Source of the DNA: Labilithrix luteola
Lineage (GTDB): Bacteria; Myxococcota_A; Polyangia; Polyangiales; Polyangiaceae
Direction of reading: 5' to 3'
Assembly: GCA_026225435.1 (NCBI GenBank)
Contig: JAMFST010000694.1
Coordinates: forward strand, 1-6,439
Length of the DNA: 6,439 nt
Part shown: piece by piece, positions 1-5,677 of the stretch
Position numbering within the stretch: position 1 is the first letter of the stretch
Layout of the letters: each line of letters begins with the position of its first letter
Notes under the pieces: model-generated
Seen by the model: only the letters and a program-made list of their open reading frames with translations
Told to the model about the DNA's origin: nothing
Database searches by the model: none
Program-made: the position numbers and the translations under genes

Positions 1-802
1 CGTACTTCACCAGGGTCGGGGTGATCGTCGCGGCCGCCTGGTGCATGGCAGCGGCGGTGCGGCGGACCTCGGCCAGCGGCGAGGAGAGCATCTTGGACAG
101 CAGCGTCTCGAGCGCGCGCGCGTTGGCCGTCAGCCCCAGGTTGGTGCGCGTGCCGGCGGGGAGCAGGCCGCGGAGCAGGTCGAAGGTCTTGGCGCGGACC
201 ACCGCGTTGTACGCCGGCTCGGCCTGCTTCTCACCGCGCGGATGGCGCCGCCGCACCTCGGCCTCGACCCGCGGGACGAGCGCCGAGTAGGTGGCGAAGA
301 GCGAGCTGGCGGTGTCCTCGTAGCGCTTGGCCAGCGCCTCCGGGAGCTCCGGCAGGCGGACGAAGCTGGCGTTGTCGAAGCCGACGTAGCGGGTGCTCTT
401 CTCGGTGTACGAGCCGAGGCGCAGATCCTCGATCGCCTTGGAGACGACGATGCTCGCGTTCTCGACAGCCAGGTGCACCACCGCGTGCTCGGCGACCGAG
501 CCGTGGCCGTAGCCGACGACCCATTTCTCGTGGAAGGCGCGCGCCTTCTCGCTCGCCATGTGCAAGCCGCTGCTGCCGGGCGTGGACGTCGGCGGGGACG
601 CGTCGTCGGCTCCGCCGATCGCCAGGTCCTGATCGGCGACCAGGCGCGCCAGGTTGGTGCGCAGATCGTCCTTGGAGCGCGAGTAGTAGGCGAAGAGGAC
701 GGCGATGACCTCCTCGGGCAACCCGGCGAGGGCGAACACGTCCCCCTCGAGGTTCGAGACGTAGCGCGCGATCCGAGACCGTTCCTCGTCCGAGAGAGCC
801 AT
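1..802 (-). CDS. ThyX-family (flavin-dependent thymidylate synthase-like) protein, C-terminus cut off by the window
   Basis: The first 267 residues are visible and the gene runs off the left edge. ThyX enzymes make dTMP from dUMP using FAD, NADPH and methylene-tetrahydrofolate in the cytoplasm. Family marks seen: YSRS near residues 40-43, GYGHGSVAEHA at 97-107 (ThyX GHxSVxEHA), DLRLGSYTEKSTRY at 126-139 aligning with the signature RHRxxSxNExSxRY, and RGLLPAG at 211-217 followed by TANAR at 225-229 (ThyX LP...NAR). The signature is degenerate: RHR is replaced by DLR, and the Asn by Thr133, while S131, E134, S136, R138 and Y139 remain. The visible part already spans a whole ThyX domain, so the full protein may be a longer, two-domain form with its active half outside the window. 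The ATG is preceded by AGGTGAG (813-807) with a 4-nt spacer. It lies 98 bp downstream of map on the same strand and may share its transcript. Family membership is fairly sure; enzymatic activity is not. Confidence 0.8.
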   Translation of the reverse strand, partial: MALSDEERSRIARYVSNLEGDVFALAGLPEEVIAVLFAYYSRSKDDLRTNLARLVADQDLAIGGADDASPPTSTPGSSGLHMASEKARAFHEKWVVGYGHGSVAEHAVVHLAVENASIVVSKAIEDLRLGSYTEKSTRYVGFDNASFVRLPELPEALAKRYEDTASSLFATYSALVPRVEAEVRRRHPRGEKQAEPAYNAVVRAKTFDLLRGLLPAGTRTNLGLTANARALETLLSKMLSSPLAEVRRTAAAMHQAAATITPTLVKY

Positions 803-900
803 GCGGCTCACCTACCGAGAACTGAGAACCGCAGCAACGCCCACCGTACGAAAATCGGAGCCTGACGGTGAGCTGCCGTCGCGCAGCAGGCAGATCGCCG

Positions 901-1698
901 TCAGGCGAAGACCGCCGTCACGTTCTCGGAAAGGCGCAGCGGCTTCGGGCGCTGGGTGAGCACCTCGCAGCCGTTCTTGGTGACGGCGATGGTGTGCTCG
1001 AACTGCGCCGAGAGGCTGCCGTCGGCGGTGGTCACCGTCCATTTGTCCGCCGGGTCGACGTCGATCTCCCACTCGCCGACGTTCACCATCGGCTCGATGG
1101 TGAAGACCATGCCGACCTTCATGCGCTCGCCGGTGCCACGCTTGCCGTAGTGCTTCACCTGCGGCGGCTCGTGGAACTTGCGGCCGATGCCGTGGCCGAC
1201 GAAGTCGCGCACCACGCTCATCCCCTGCGACTCGACGTACTCCTGGATGGCCGCGCCGATGTCGCCCAGCCGCGCGCCTTCCTTCACCTCGGCGATGCCG
1301 AGATCGAGCGCCTTGCGCGCCGCCTCGGTGACCTTGCGGGCGTCCGCGCTGGGGGTGCCGATGTAGAAGGTGGCCGACGTGTCGCCGTAGAACCCCTTGT
1401 AGAAGGTGGTCACGTCGACGTTGACGATGTCGCCGTCCTTGAGCACCGTCGCGTCCGGGATGCCGTGGCAGACCACGTCGTTGACGCTGGTGCACACGCT
1501 CTTGGGGAACCCGCGGTAGTTCAGCGGGGCGGGGTAGGCGCCGCGGCGGATGGTGTCCTCGTGGACGATGGTGTTGATCTCCTCGGTCGTCATGCCGACC
1601 CGGAGCTTCTCTCCCACGAGGAGCAGCGTCTCGGCCGCCATGAGACTCACGACGCGGAGCTGCTCGATGTCTTTTGCGCTCTTCAACTCGATTGCCAC
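901..1698 (-). CDS. map: Methionine aminopeptidase, type I
   Basis: Cytoplasmic dinuclear metallopeptidase that removes the initiator Met from new proteins whose second residue is small. At 265 residues it is a standard single-domain type I enzyme without an N-terminal zinc-finger or SH3-binding extension. All expected residues are visible (numbered from the chosen start): substrate-side His78 in CHGIPD, metal ligands Asp95 (NVDV), Asp106 (GDTS), His169 (GHGIG), Glu202 (TIEPM) and Glu233 (FEHT), plus His176 in KFHEPP. The spacing matches E. coli MetAP almost exactly. Two adjacent GTG codons could start it (1701 and 1698). GGAGG at 1708-1704 is only 2 nt from the first but 5 nt from the second, and the second gives an N-terminus MAIEL resembling E. 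coli MAISI, so 1698 was chosen. It sits between the lipoprotein gene (51 bp upstream) and the ThyX-like gene. A candidate promoter lies in the gap before it. Confidence 0.97.
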   Translation of the reverse strand: MAIELKSAKDIEQLRVVSLMAAETLLLVGEKLRVGMTTEEINTIVHEDTIRRGAYPAPLNYRGFPKSVCTSVNDVVCHGIPDATVLKDGDIVNVDVTTFYKGFYGDTSATFYIGTPSADARKVTEAARKALDLGIAEVKEGARLGDIGAAIQEYVESQGMSVVRDFVGHGIGRKFHEPPQVKHYGKRGTGERMKVGMVFTIEPMVNVGEWEIDVDPADKWTVTTADGSLSAQFEHTIAVTKNGCEVLTQRPKPLRLSENVTAVFA

Positions 1699-1703
1699 CA
1701 CAA

Positions 1704-1708
1704 CCTCC
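1704..1708 (-). promoter_or_regulatory. Ribosome binding site of map (GGAGG)
   Basis: Reading the minus strand, GGAGG is followed by TT and then two tandem GTG codons. The 5-nt spacing to the second GTG (1698-1696) is the workable one, and this decides the start given for map. Confidence 0.75.
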
Positions 1709-1722
1709 GCGGGTTTTCCCGG

Positions 1723-1753
1723 TCTATGTCGCTCTTCCGGGCGAGCGCGTCAA
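1723..1753 (-). promoter_or_regulatory. Possible sigma70-type promoter for map
   Basis: On the minus strand TTGACG (1753-1748, one mismatch to TTGACA) overlaps the lipoprotein stop codon. After a rather long 19-nt spacer comes CATAGA (1728-1723), a weak -10 with three matches to TATAAT. A transcript would start near 1716, about 20 nt before map. The -35 is good and the -10 and spacing are poor, so this is only a candidate; map may also be read through from the lipoprotein gene. Confidence 0.25.
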
Positions 1754-2352
1754 CGAAAGCTGCTGAGGGCGAAGGCGCTCTTCACCGCCTCGGCCGTCTT
1801 CGCGTCGTCGGTGTAAAAGTGGAAGTGGAGGTCGTGCTCGTCGCCCGAGCCGGCGCCCCCCCCTCCGGTAGCGTGGGCGAACTGACGCACGGTGGCAACG
1901 AAGGTGCGCCCGACCAGGCGCGACTCGAAGCTGTTGACCACCCCGTGGCTCGGCCCGGAGGTGCCCACGTGCACCTGGAAGGTCTCGTCCGGCGGGAACG
2001 CTCCGCCGAACACCTCCTCGCGGCGCAGGCCGATGACGTAGCTGGTCCCCTTCTCCTCGTGCTTCTCCGTCACCGTCTGCACGCGCACCCGAACGGTCGC
2101 GTCGGCTGTCTGCACCCGCTGGCGCAGCTTGAGGTCGGTCATCGGAGGGGCAGACGGCTCGAGCGCCAGGCCGACCGAGGCCGGATCGATCTCGTCATCG
2201 AAGACGGCGGCGCTCTCGGCGTCGTAGTCGGGCAGGGGGCGCTCCGGCACCGCCGGAGGCGTGCAAGCCGCCGCCGGCACGACGATTAGCGCGACGAGGA
2301 GCGCGCCCTTCCAGCCTCGTGCCGACACCGCCCCGCCCGTCGTTCCGCACAT
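1750..2352 (-). CDS. Putative lipoprotein of unknown function
   Basis: 200 residues, family not recognised. Residues 12-30 form a lipoprotein signal: positive charge (R12, K15), hydrophobic core ALLVALIVV, then PAAAC with Cys30 as the likely lipidated residue. Position -3 is Ala rather than the usual Leu, a looser lipobox. Thr at +2 gives no inner-membrane retention signal, so an outer-membrane location is plausible. After an acidic, Pro-rich tether (about 31-75) comes a domain with alternating hydrophobic residues suggesting beta strands (about 77-160), a Gly-rich loop (163-170), an Asp/His-rich strand DEHDLHFHFY (171-180) and a closing helix. The start is uncertain: the ATG at 2352 directly abuts AAGGA with no spacer, whereas GTG at 2328 would give a more typical 22-residue signal peptide but lacks a clear ribosome site. 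It is divergent from an exported-protein gene (70 bp between starts) and lies upstream of map on the same strand. Confidence 0.75.
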   Translation of the reverse strand: MCGTTGGAVSARGWKGALLVALIVVPAAACTPPAVPERPLPDYDAESAAVFDDEIDPASVGLALEPSAPPMTDLKLRQRVQTADATVRVRVQTVTEKHEEKGTSYVIGLRREEVFGGAFPPDETFQVHVGTSGPSHGVVNSFESRLVGRTFVATVRQFAHATGGGGAGSGDEHDLHFHFYTDDAKTAEAVKSAFALSSFR

Positions 2353-2422
2353 TCCTTCTTTCTTACAGCATCATCCGGCAGACTCGTTGTTCGAACGGAG
2401 TTAAGCTTTGCTGGAGCTCGCC
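2353..2422. promoter_or_regulatory. Divergent intergenic region between the lipoprotein and exported-protein genes
   Basis: This 70-bp gap must hold the start signals of two outward-facing genes. It is more AT-rich than its surroundings and contains the 8-bp palindrome GTTCGAAC at 2389-2396, a possible operator core. GGAG at 2412-2415, six to seven nt before the ATG at 2423, serves the plus-strand gene. No convincing -35/-10 pair was found on either strand. Confidence 0.4.
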
Positions 2423-3313
2423 ATGAAGACGTCCCGAACCCGCCGTACCCGCCCCTTTGCCCCCGCGCTCGCCCTGGTCCTGGTGGCCGCGGGTGGCGTC
2501 GTCCTCGGATTGCCGGGCGGCGGTCAGGTGGTGGGGCAGCACGAGGCGCAGGCGGCTGGTCCCGTCGGCCCTCCCACCGTCCCCTCGCTCGCCTCGATGC
2601 TCGACGGCTTCCACTGGGGCGCGTCGCACGCCGACGTCATCAAGCTGCACGTCCAGTCGGGCGGCATCATCGACAAGGACTACGACCCGGCGCTGATCCA
2701 CGTGCAGCCCGGCGTCGCGCAGAAGGCCATCGAGGCCGACCGCGACAACCACAAGGCCGCCTTCATCCGCAGCTACATCGAGTTCAACGGCACGCCGACC
2801 GGCTACGACACCACGGAGATTCACTCCGAGTACACCTACCGGAACAAGGAGGCGCTGCTGTACATCGAGCGCGCCGGGAAGAAGCGCTACTTCTTCTTCA
2901 TCGCCGACCGGCTGTGGAAGATCCTCGACGAGGTGCCGCTGAGCGCCGAAGGGCCGCTGGGGACCACGTTCGCCGACGCGAGCACCAAGGTGAGCGCCAC
3001 GCTCGGCACCCAGGGCAGGCGATCGCACCCGGAAGACATCGACGTCGACGCCCCCGTCGACGCGCCGACCGTCGACTGGCAGGACGCGAGCACGCACCTG
3101 CGCCTGGTCGACATGGGGCGCAGCGCCGGCGTCGTCACCGAGGACCGCGCCACCTTGCAGAACCTGCCGCAGCTCCGGGCGAACAAGCCGGCCGATCCGC
3201 TGGCCGTCGATCCGTCGATCGCCGCGGTCACCCACGGCAACCTCAGCGATCCGAACGCCGCGTCGACCGCTCCGCCCCCGGCCGACCCGCCGAAGAAAAA
3301 GAAGAAGAAGTAA
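2423..3313 (+). CDS. Exported protein of unknown function with poly-lysine C-terminus
   Basis: 296 residues, family not recognised. A Sec-type signal peptide is clear: basic n-region with K2 and five Arg among residues 5-10, hydrophobic core about 13-30, and a plausible cleavage site after AQA (42-44). The mature part has a compact central region (about 58-195) beginning FHWGAS (63-68), with alternating hydrophobic segments such as EALLYIER (143-150) and KKRYFFFIADRLWKIL (153-168) that look like beta strands and a helix. A second, acidic part (204-235) leads to a Pro/Ala-rich tail ending PPPADPPKKKKKK. ATG 2423 was chosen over the in-frame TTG at 2408 because GGAG sits at a proper distance and the signal peptide then begins with MKTSRTRR. 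Codon use and frame are uniform to the stop. It is divergent from the lipoprotein gene and convergent with the NifU-like gene. Periplasmic or cell-surface location is inferred. Confidence 0.8.
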   Translation: MKTSRTRRTRPFAPALALVLVAAGGVVLGLPGGGQVVGQHEAQAAGPVGPPTVPSLASMLDGFHWGASHADVIKLHVQSGGIIDKDYDPALIHVQPGVAQKAIEADRDNHKAAFIRSYIEFNGTPTGYDTTEIHSEYTYRNKEALLYIERAGKKRYFFFIADRLWKILDEVPLSAEGPLGTTFADASTKVSATLGTQGRRSHPEDIDVDAPVDAPTVDWQDASTHLRLVDMGRSAGVVTEDRATLQNLPQLRANKPADPLAVDPSIAAVTHGNLSDPNAASTAPPPADPPKKKKKK

Positions 3314-3320
3314 GCCGGGA

Positions 3321-3680
3321 CTAAACCAGCTCCGACGCGCCGTCCGGGACGGTCCAACCCGTGGTCAGGCGGAGCTGGACGCTGGGGGCGACGCCCTGGA
3401 GGATCGGCTGGATCATCTTGTCGCGGGTGGTGTGCGCGCCCGGGCAGCCGGCGCAGGTGCCGGTGAGATGGATGTGCACCTCGTCGCGGGTCACGCTGAG
3501 CAGGTACAGGTGCCCCCCGTCAGCCCGGACCAGAGGCGCGATGATCTCGCGGCAGGCCGCGGTGATCGCGCTGGCCACGCTCGTCTGTTCGGTGGCGCTG
3601 GCACCGGACGCCCCCTCGGCCTTGGTCGCCTCGGCCACGCCGCCCCCACCACCTGCTGGTTTTTCCTGCTGACCCTGCAC
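3321..3680 (-). CDS. NifU-like C-terminal-domain Fe-S cluster scaffold/carrier protein
   Basis: A 119-residue protein whose residues about 35-110 match the NifU C-terminal (Nfu) domain, which binds a [4Fe-4S] cluster between subunits and passes it to client enzymes. Visible marks: IIAPLVRADGGHL (46-58), the paired cysteines in LTGTCAGCPG (Cys76 and Cys79, CxxC), and the following helix ending near VAPSVQLRL. The first about 34 residues are a low-complexity Gly/Ala linker with a run of five Gly. There is no HesB/A-type or NifU N-terminal domain, so it is a stand-alone Nfu protein. GTG at 3680 is the furthest upstream candidate that is sensible: no in-frame ATG exists until inside the divergent FHA gene, and the domain needs residues from about 35 on. 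No ribosome site precedes it. GTG at 3638 is an alternative. The stop is 7 bp from the stop of the convergent exported-protein gene. Confidence 0.85.
   Translation of the reverse strand: MQGQQEKPAGGGGGVAEATKAEGASGASATEQTSVASAITAACREIIAPLVRADGGHLYLLSVTRDEVHIHLTGTCAGCPGAHTTRDKMIQPILQGVAPSVQLRLTTGWTVPDGASELV
3340..3352. terminator. Small hairpin in the convergent 3' ends
   Basis: CCGTC, loop CGG, GACGG: a perfect 5-bp stem lying inside the last codons of the NifU-like gene and about 27 nt after the exported-protein stop. It could stop plus-strand transcripts, but no T-run follows and the stem is short, so it may be chance in GC-rich coding DNA. Confidence 0.2.
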
Positions 3681-3718
3681 CGAGACGACGATAGACCATT
3701 TCGGTCGGGCATCTCTGC

Positions 3719-3755
3719 TAAAGTCGCGCCTCGTCTGAGGTGAGGTCGGCAGGAG
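3719..3755 (+). promoter_or_regulatory. Start signals of the first FHA gene (possible -10 and ribosome binding site)
   Basis: The ribosome site is AGGAG at 3751-3755, 7 nt before the GTG at 3763, and is convincing. TAAAGT at 3719-3724 has four matches to TATAAT and would place a transcript start near 3731, but no good -35 is found upstream. The gap also holds the start of the divergent NifU-like gene. Confidence 0.4.
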
Positions 3756-3762
3756 CGCTCGC

Positions 3763-4713
3763 GTGACGCGCGGAGAGGGACGCCCGGTGGCAAGGTACAG
3801 GCTGAGATTCTTGCTGCAGGAGTTCGACCTGCCCCAGGGCTCGACCTTGATCGGCCGCTCGTCGGACTGCCAGGTCACCATCGAGGACCCGCTGGTGTCG
3901 CGGCAGCACGCGCGCATCGACATCACCGGCGACGCGGTGATGCTGCACGACCTCGGCAGCCGCAACGGCGTGAAGGTGAACGGCAAAGGCTCGAAGGTGC
4001 CGGTGCGCCTGAAGGACGGCGACCGGCTGCGCGTCGGCACCCAGGAGCTGGTGTTCTGCGAGGTGCCGGCGGCGCCCGCGGTCACCAAGATGAGCAACAA
4101 GACCACGGGCTTCCTGCGCTACTGCGCGCGCTGCCAGATGCCGTACCCGCAGGAAGTGGGCAACTGCCCCAACTGCGGCAGTGACGAGCAGCTCGAGGAG
4201 GAGACGCTCAGCGGGCACCTCGACGCGCACAACCAGGACGGCTGGAACGTGCAGCTGCTCGTGGAGGTGTTCGACCGAGCGATGAAGCTGGAACGCTTCG
4301 CCGACGGCGAGCGGATCCTCCGTCGCGCGACCACCGAGGTGGAAGAGCGCTTCCTCAACGGGCAAGTCGTCGACTCGAAGCGGCTCGAGCTGGTCGCGCA
4401 CGCGGCGGCGCGGCTGGCGCTCTCGGCGCTGGAGCCGGAGTGGGGGCGCTGGGTGGCGGAGGTGTACCGGCGGACCAACCACCTCGTGCCGGTGGCGGTC
4501 ATCGACAACCTGGCCGCGATCAGCCGGCTCGAACGCGCCGACCTGACCGACGCGGTGGAGCAGCTCCTGGTCCATGCTCGGTCCCTGGGGCCGCCGCGCA
4601 CCGACGATGATCGTCGCTCGCTGGCGCAGCTCGAGACCCTGCGCGCGGCGCTGCCGGACCCGCAGAGTGGCGTGCACACACGGCCGCTGGAGAAGTTGCC
4701 GAACGTCCCTTAG
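3763..4713 (+). CDS. FHA domain protein with C4 zinc ribbon and C-terminal helical module
   Basis: 316 residues in three parts. The FHA domain (about 9-102) binds phosphothreonine peptides; its conserved positions are all present: GR at 31-32, SRQH at 46-49 and LGSRNG at 64-69, ending in VNG. Next comes a four-cysteine zinc ribbon, CARC (121-124) and CPNC (135-138). Residues about 160-300 are predicted all-helical, with no family I recognise; this module is repeated in the next gene (shared W-x2-[WY]-V-x-E-x-Y at 227-235 and VID-x-L at 246-250). There is no signal peptide or membrane segment, so it is cytoplasmic. The GTG start at 3763 has AGGAG seven nt upstream. GTG at 3787 gives MARYRLRF, which matches the start of the paralogue, and is a real alternative. 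A role as a phospho-signal reader for Ser/Thr kinases is inferred from the family; partner and process are unknown. Confidence 0.9.
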   Translation: MTRGEGRPVARYRLRFLLQEFDLPQGSTLIGRSSDCQVTIEDPLVSRQHARIDITGDAVMLHDLGSRNGVKVNGKGSKVPVRLKDGDRLRVGTQELVFCEVPAAPAVTKMSNKTTGFLRYCARCQMPYPQEVGNCPNCGSDEQLEEETLSGHLDAHNQDGWNVQLLVEVFDRAMKLERFADGERILRRATTEVEERFLNGQVVDSKRLELVAHAAARLALSALEPEWGRWVAEVYRRTNHLVPVAVIDNLAAISRLERADLTDAVEQLLVHARSLGPPRTDDDRRSLAQLETLRAALPDPQSGVHTRPLEKLPNVP

Positions 4714-4729
4714 GCTTGCCCTCGTTTTT

Positions 4730-4758
4730 TTGCCGCGTGAGGGGCTTTCCGCGATACT
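4730..4758 (+). promoter_or_regulatory. Candidate sigma70-type promoter for the second FHA gene
   Basis: TTGCCG (4730-4735) and GATACT (4753-4758) each match the -35 and -10 consensus at four of six positions, with the ideal 17-nt spacer. A transcript would start near 4765. This lies in the 112-bp gap after the first FHA gene and would allow the second to be expressed separately. The T-run at 4724-4731 just upstream has no hairpin directly before it and is not a convincing terminator. Confidence 0.4.
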
Positions 4759-4825
4759 CGTCTGATCGGGAGACGTGCGCCGTCCTGCTGGCGTGAGGCA
4801 GCAGAAGAGCGCCTCATTTCATGTA

Positions 4826-5659
4826 ATGCGGTTTCGGCTGCGCTACCAACAGCACGACCTCGAGCTCACGGAGGGGGAGTTCGCCGTAGGGCGGAACGCG
4901 AGCTGCCAGCTGTCGCTCGACGACCCGCTGGTGTCGCGGAGGCACGCGTTGCTCCATGTGGGAGTCGGCAGCGTGGAGCTGGAGGACCTCGGCAGCCGTA
5001 ACGGCGTGCTGGTCAACGGCATGCGCATCACCGGCCGGGTGCTGCTGCAGCAGGCCGACCGGATCCTCATCGGCTCGCAGGAGATGACGCTGCTCGAGGC
5101 GCGCGAGGGGCTCTCGGCGCCGCACACCTCCGGGCAGCAGATGTCGAAGCTCACCTTGCCGAAGATGCAGGCGGCGGTGAGCGAGCTTCGCACGGACCGA
5201 CCCGACGAGCCGGAGCCGTCGATGGTCCGGCGGGCCGACCAGTTCAAGGTGCTCGGCGGCGTGGCGGAGAAGGCGCTGGCGATGGGGCGGGCGGCGGAGG
5301 CGGAGCGGTTGCTCGCCTCGGCCCTGGCCGACGTCATCGAGGCGAGCCGCGCGGGGCGTCCGCTGCCGCCGTCGCTGGTGGACCAGGCGGCGAAGTTCTC
5401 CTCCAAGCTGGCGACGGCGACGGGGAAGGGGGGCTGGGCCGATTACGTGATCGAGCTCTATCTGGTCCAGGGGCGCCCGTGTCCGGCGCCGGTCATCGAC
5501 GAGCTGTACATCGCGATGCGCAAGGTGACGGCGATCAACCTGCCGATCTTGCGGAACTACCTGGAGCAGCTCCGCGCGCAGCTGCCGCAGTTCGGGCCGG
5601 CGGAGCGCTTCTTGTTCCAGCGCCTCGAAGGGCTGGAGCGGCTGGCCGCCTTGCGCTGA
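4826..5659 (+). CDS. FHA domain protein with C-terminal helical module (paralogue of the preceding gene)
   Basis: 277 residues. The N-terminal FHA domain (about 1-93) keeps the phosphothreonine-binding positions: GR 22-23, SRRH 37-40, LGSRNG 55-60, then VNG. A polar linker (about 94-135) replaces the zinc ribbon found in the neighbour. Residues about 136-275 are helical and align with the neighbour's C-terminus: AERLLASALADV against GERILRRATTEV, W204-x2-Y207-V-x-E-x-Y212, and VID-x-L at 223-227. Both genes therefore come from a duplication of the whole architecture. The protein is cytoplasmic with no membrane segments. The start is uncertain: ATG 4826 begins MRFRLRY, matching the paralogue, but has no ribosome site; GTG 4775 has GGGAG only 2 nt away and would add 17 residues with no counterpart in the neighbour. 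The stop is 9 bp from the stop of dciA. Function beyond phosphopeptide binding is unknown. Confidence 0.88.
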   Translation: MRFRLRYQQHDLELTEGEFAVGRNASCQLSLDDPLVSRRHALLHVGVGSVELEDLGSRNGVLVNGMRITGRVLLQQADRILIGSQEMTLLEAREGLSAPHTSGQQMSKLTLPKMQAAVSELRTDRPDEPEPSMVRRADQFKVLGGVAEKALAMGRAAEAERLLASALADVIEASRAGRPLPPSLVDQAAKFSSKLATATGKGGWADYVIELYLVQGRPCPAPVIDELYIAMRKVTAINLPILRNYLEQLRAQLPQFGPAERFLFQRLEGLERLAALR

Positions 5660-5662
5660 CCG

Positions 5663-5677
5663 CCGCGCTCAGCGCGG
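5663..5677. terminator. GC-rich hairpin between convergent FHA and dciA genes, possible bidirectional terminator
   Basis: CCGCGC, loop TCA, GCGCGG forms a perfect 6-bp all-GC stem centred between the two convergent stop codons; the loop itself is the dciA stop (TGA on the minus strand). It begins 4 nt after the FHA stop. No T-run follows on either strand, so intrinsic termination in the classical form is not supported; it may instead block antisense read-through or protect 3' ends. Confidence 0.4.

Noticed and set aside
41..865. Long plus-strand open frame of 274 codons
   Set aside because: It is antisense to the ThyX-like gene, its product is a low-complexity Arg/Gly/Ala/Val mix without domains, and the minus strand carries recognisable family motifs and a ribosome site.
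876..892. Hairpin GACGG / CCGTC with a 7-nt loop just downstream of map as a terminator
   Set aside because: The stem is only 5 bp and no T-run follows directly, so it is within what chance gives in GC-rich DNA.
868..2289. Plus-strand open frame of 473 codons
   Set aside because: It lies opposite map and the lipoprotein gene. The product is rich in His, Arg, Val and Asp with no recognisable motif, as expected of a high-GC antisense frame; map on the other strand is certain.
2363..3235. Minus-strand open frame of 290 codons opposite the exported protein
   Set aside because: Composition is Arg/Gly/Val-heavy without motifs, whereas the plus strand has a ribosome site, a signal peptide and balanced composition.
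3681..4106. Extension of the NifU-like gene upstream to an ATG at 4106
   Set aside because: That extension would overlap the FHA coding region antisense, is Ser/Arg/Thr-rich with no domain, and is not needed for the Nfu domain.
3718..4677. Minus-strand open frame of 319 codons opposite the first FHA gene
   Set aside because: The plus strand encodes an intact FHA domain and zinc ribbon; the antisense product is Arg/His/Leu-rich noise.
4718..4745. Inverted repeat GCCCTC / GAGGGGC flanking the T-run as a terminator for the first FHA gene
   Set aside because: The stem needs a bulge, the loop is about 15 nt, and the T-run lies inside the loop instead of after the stem.
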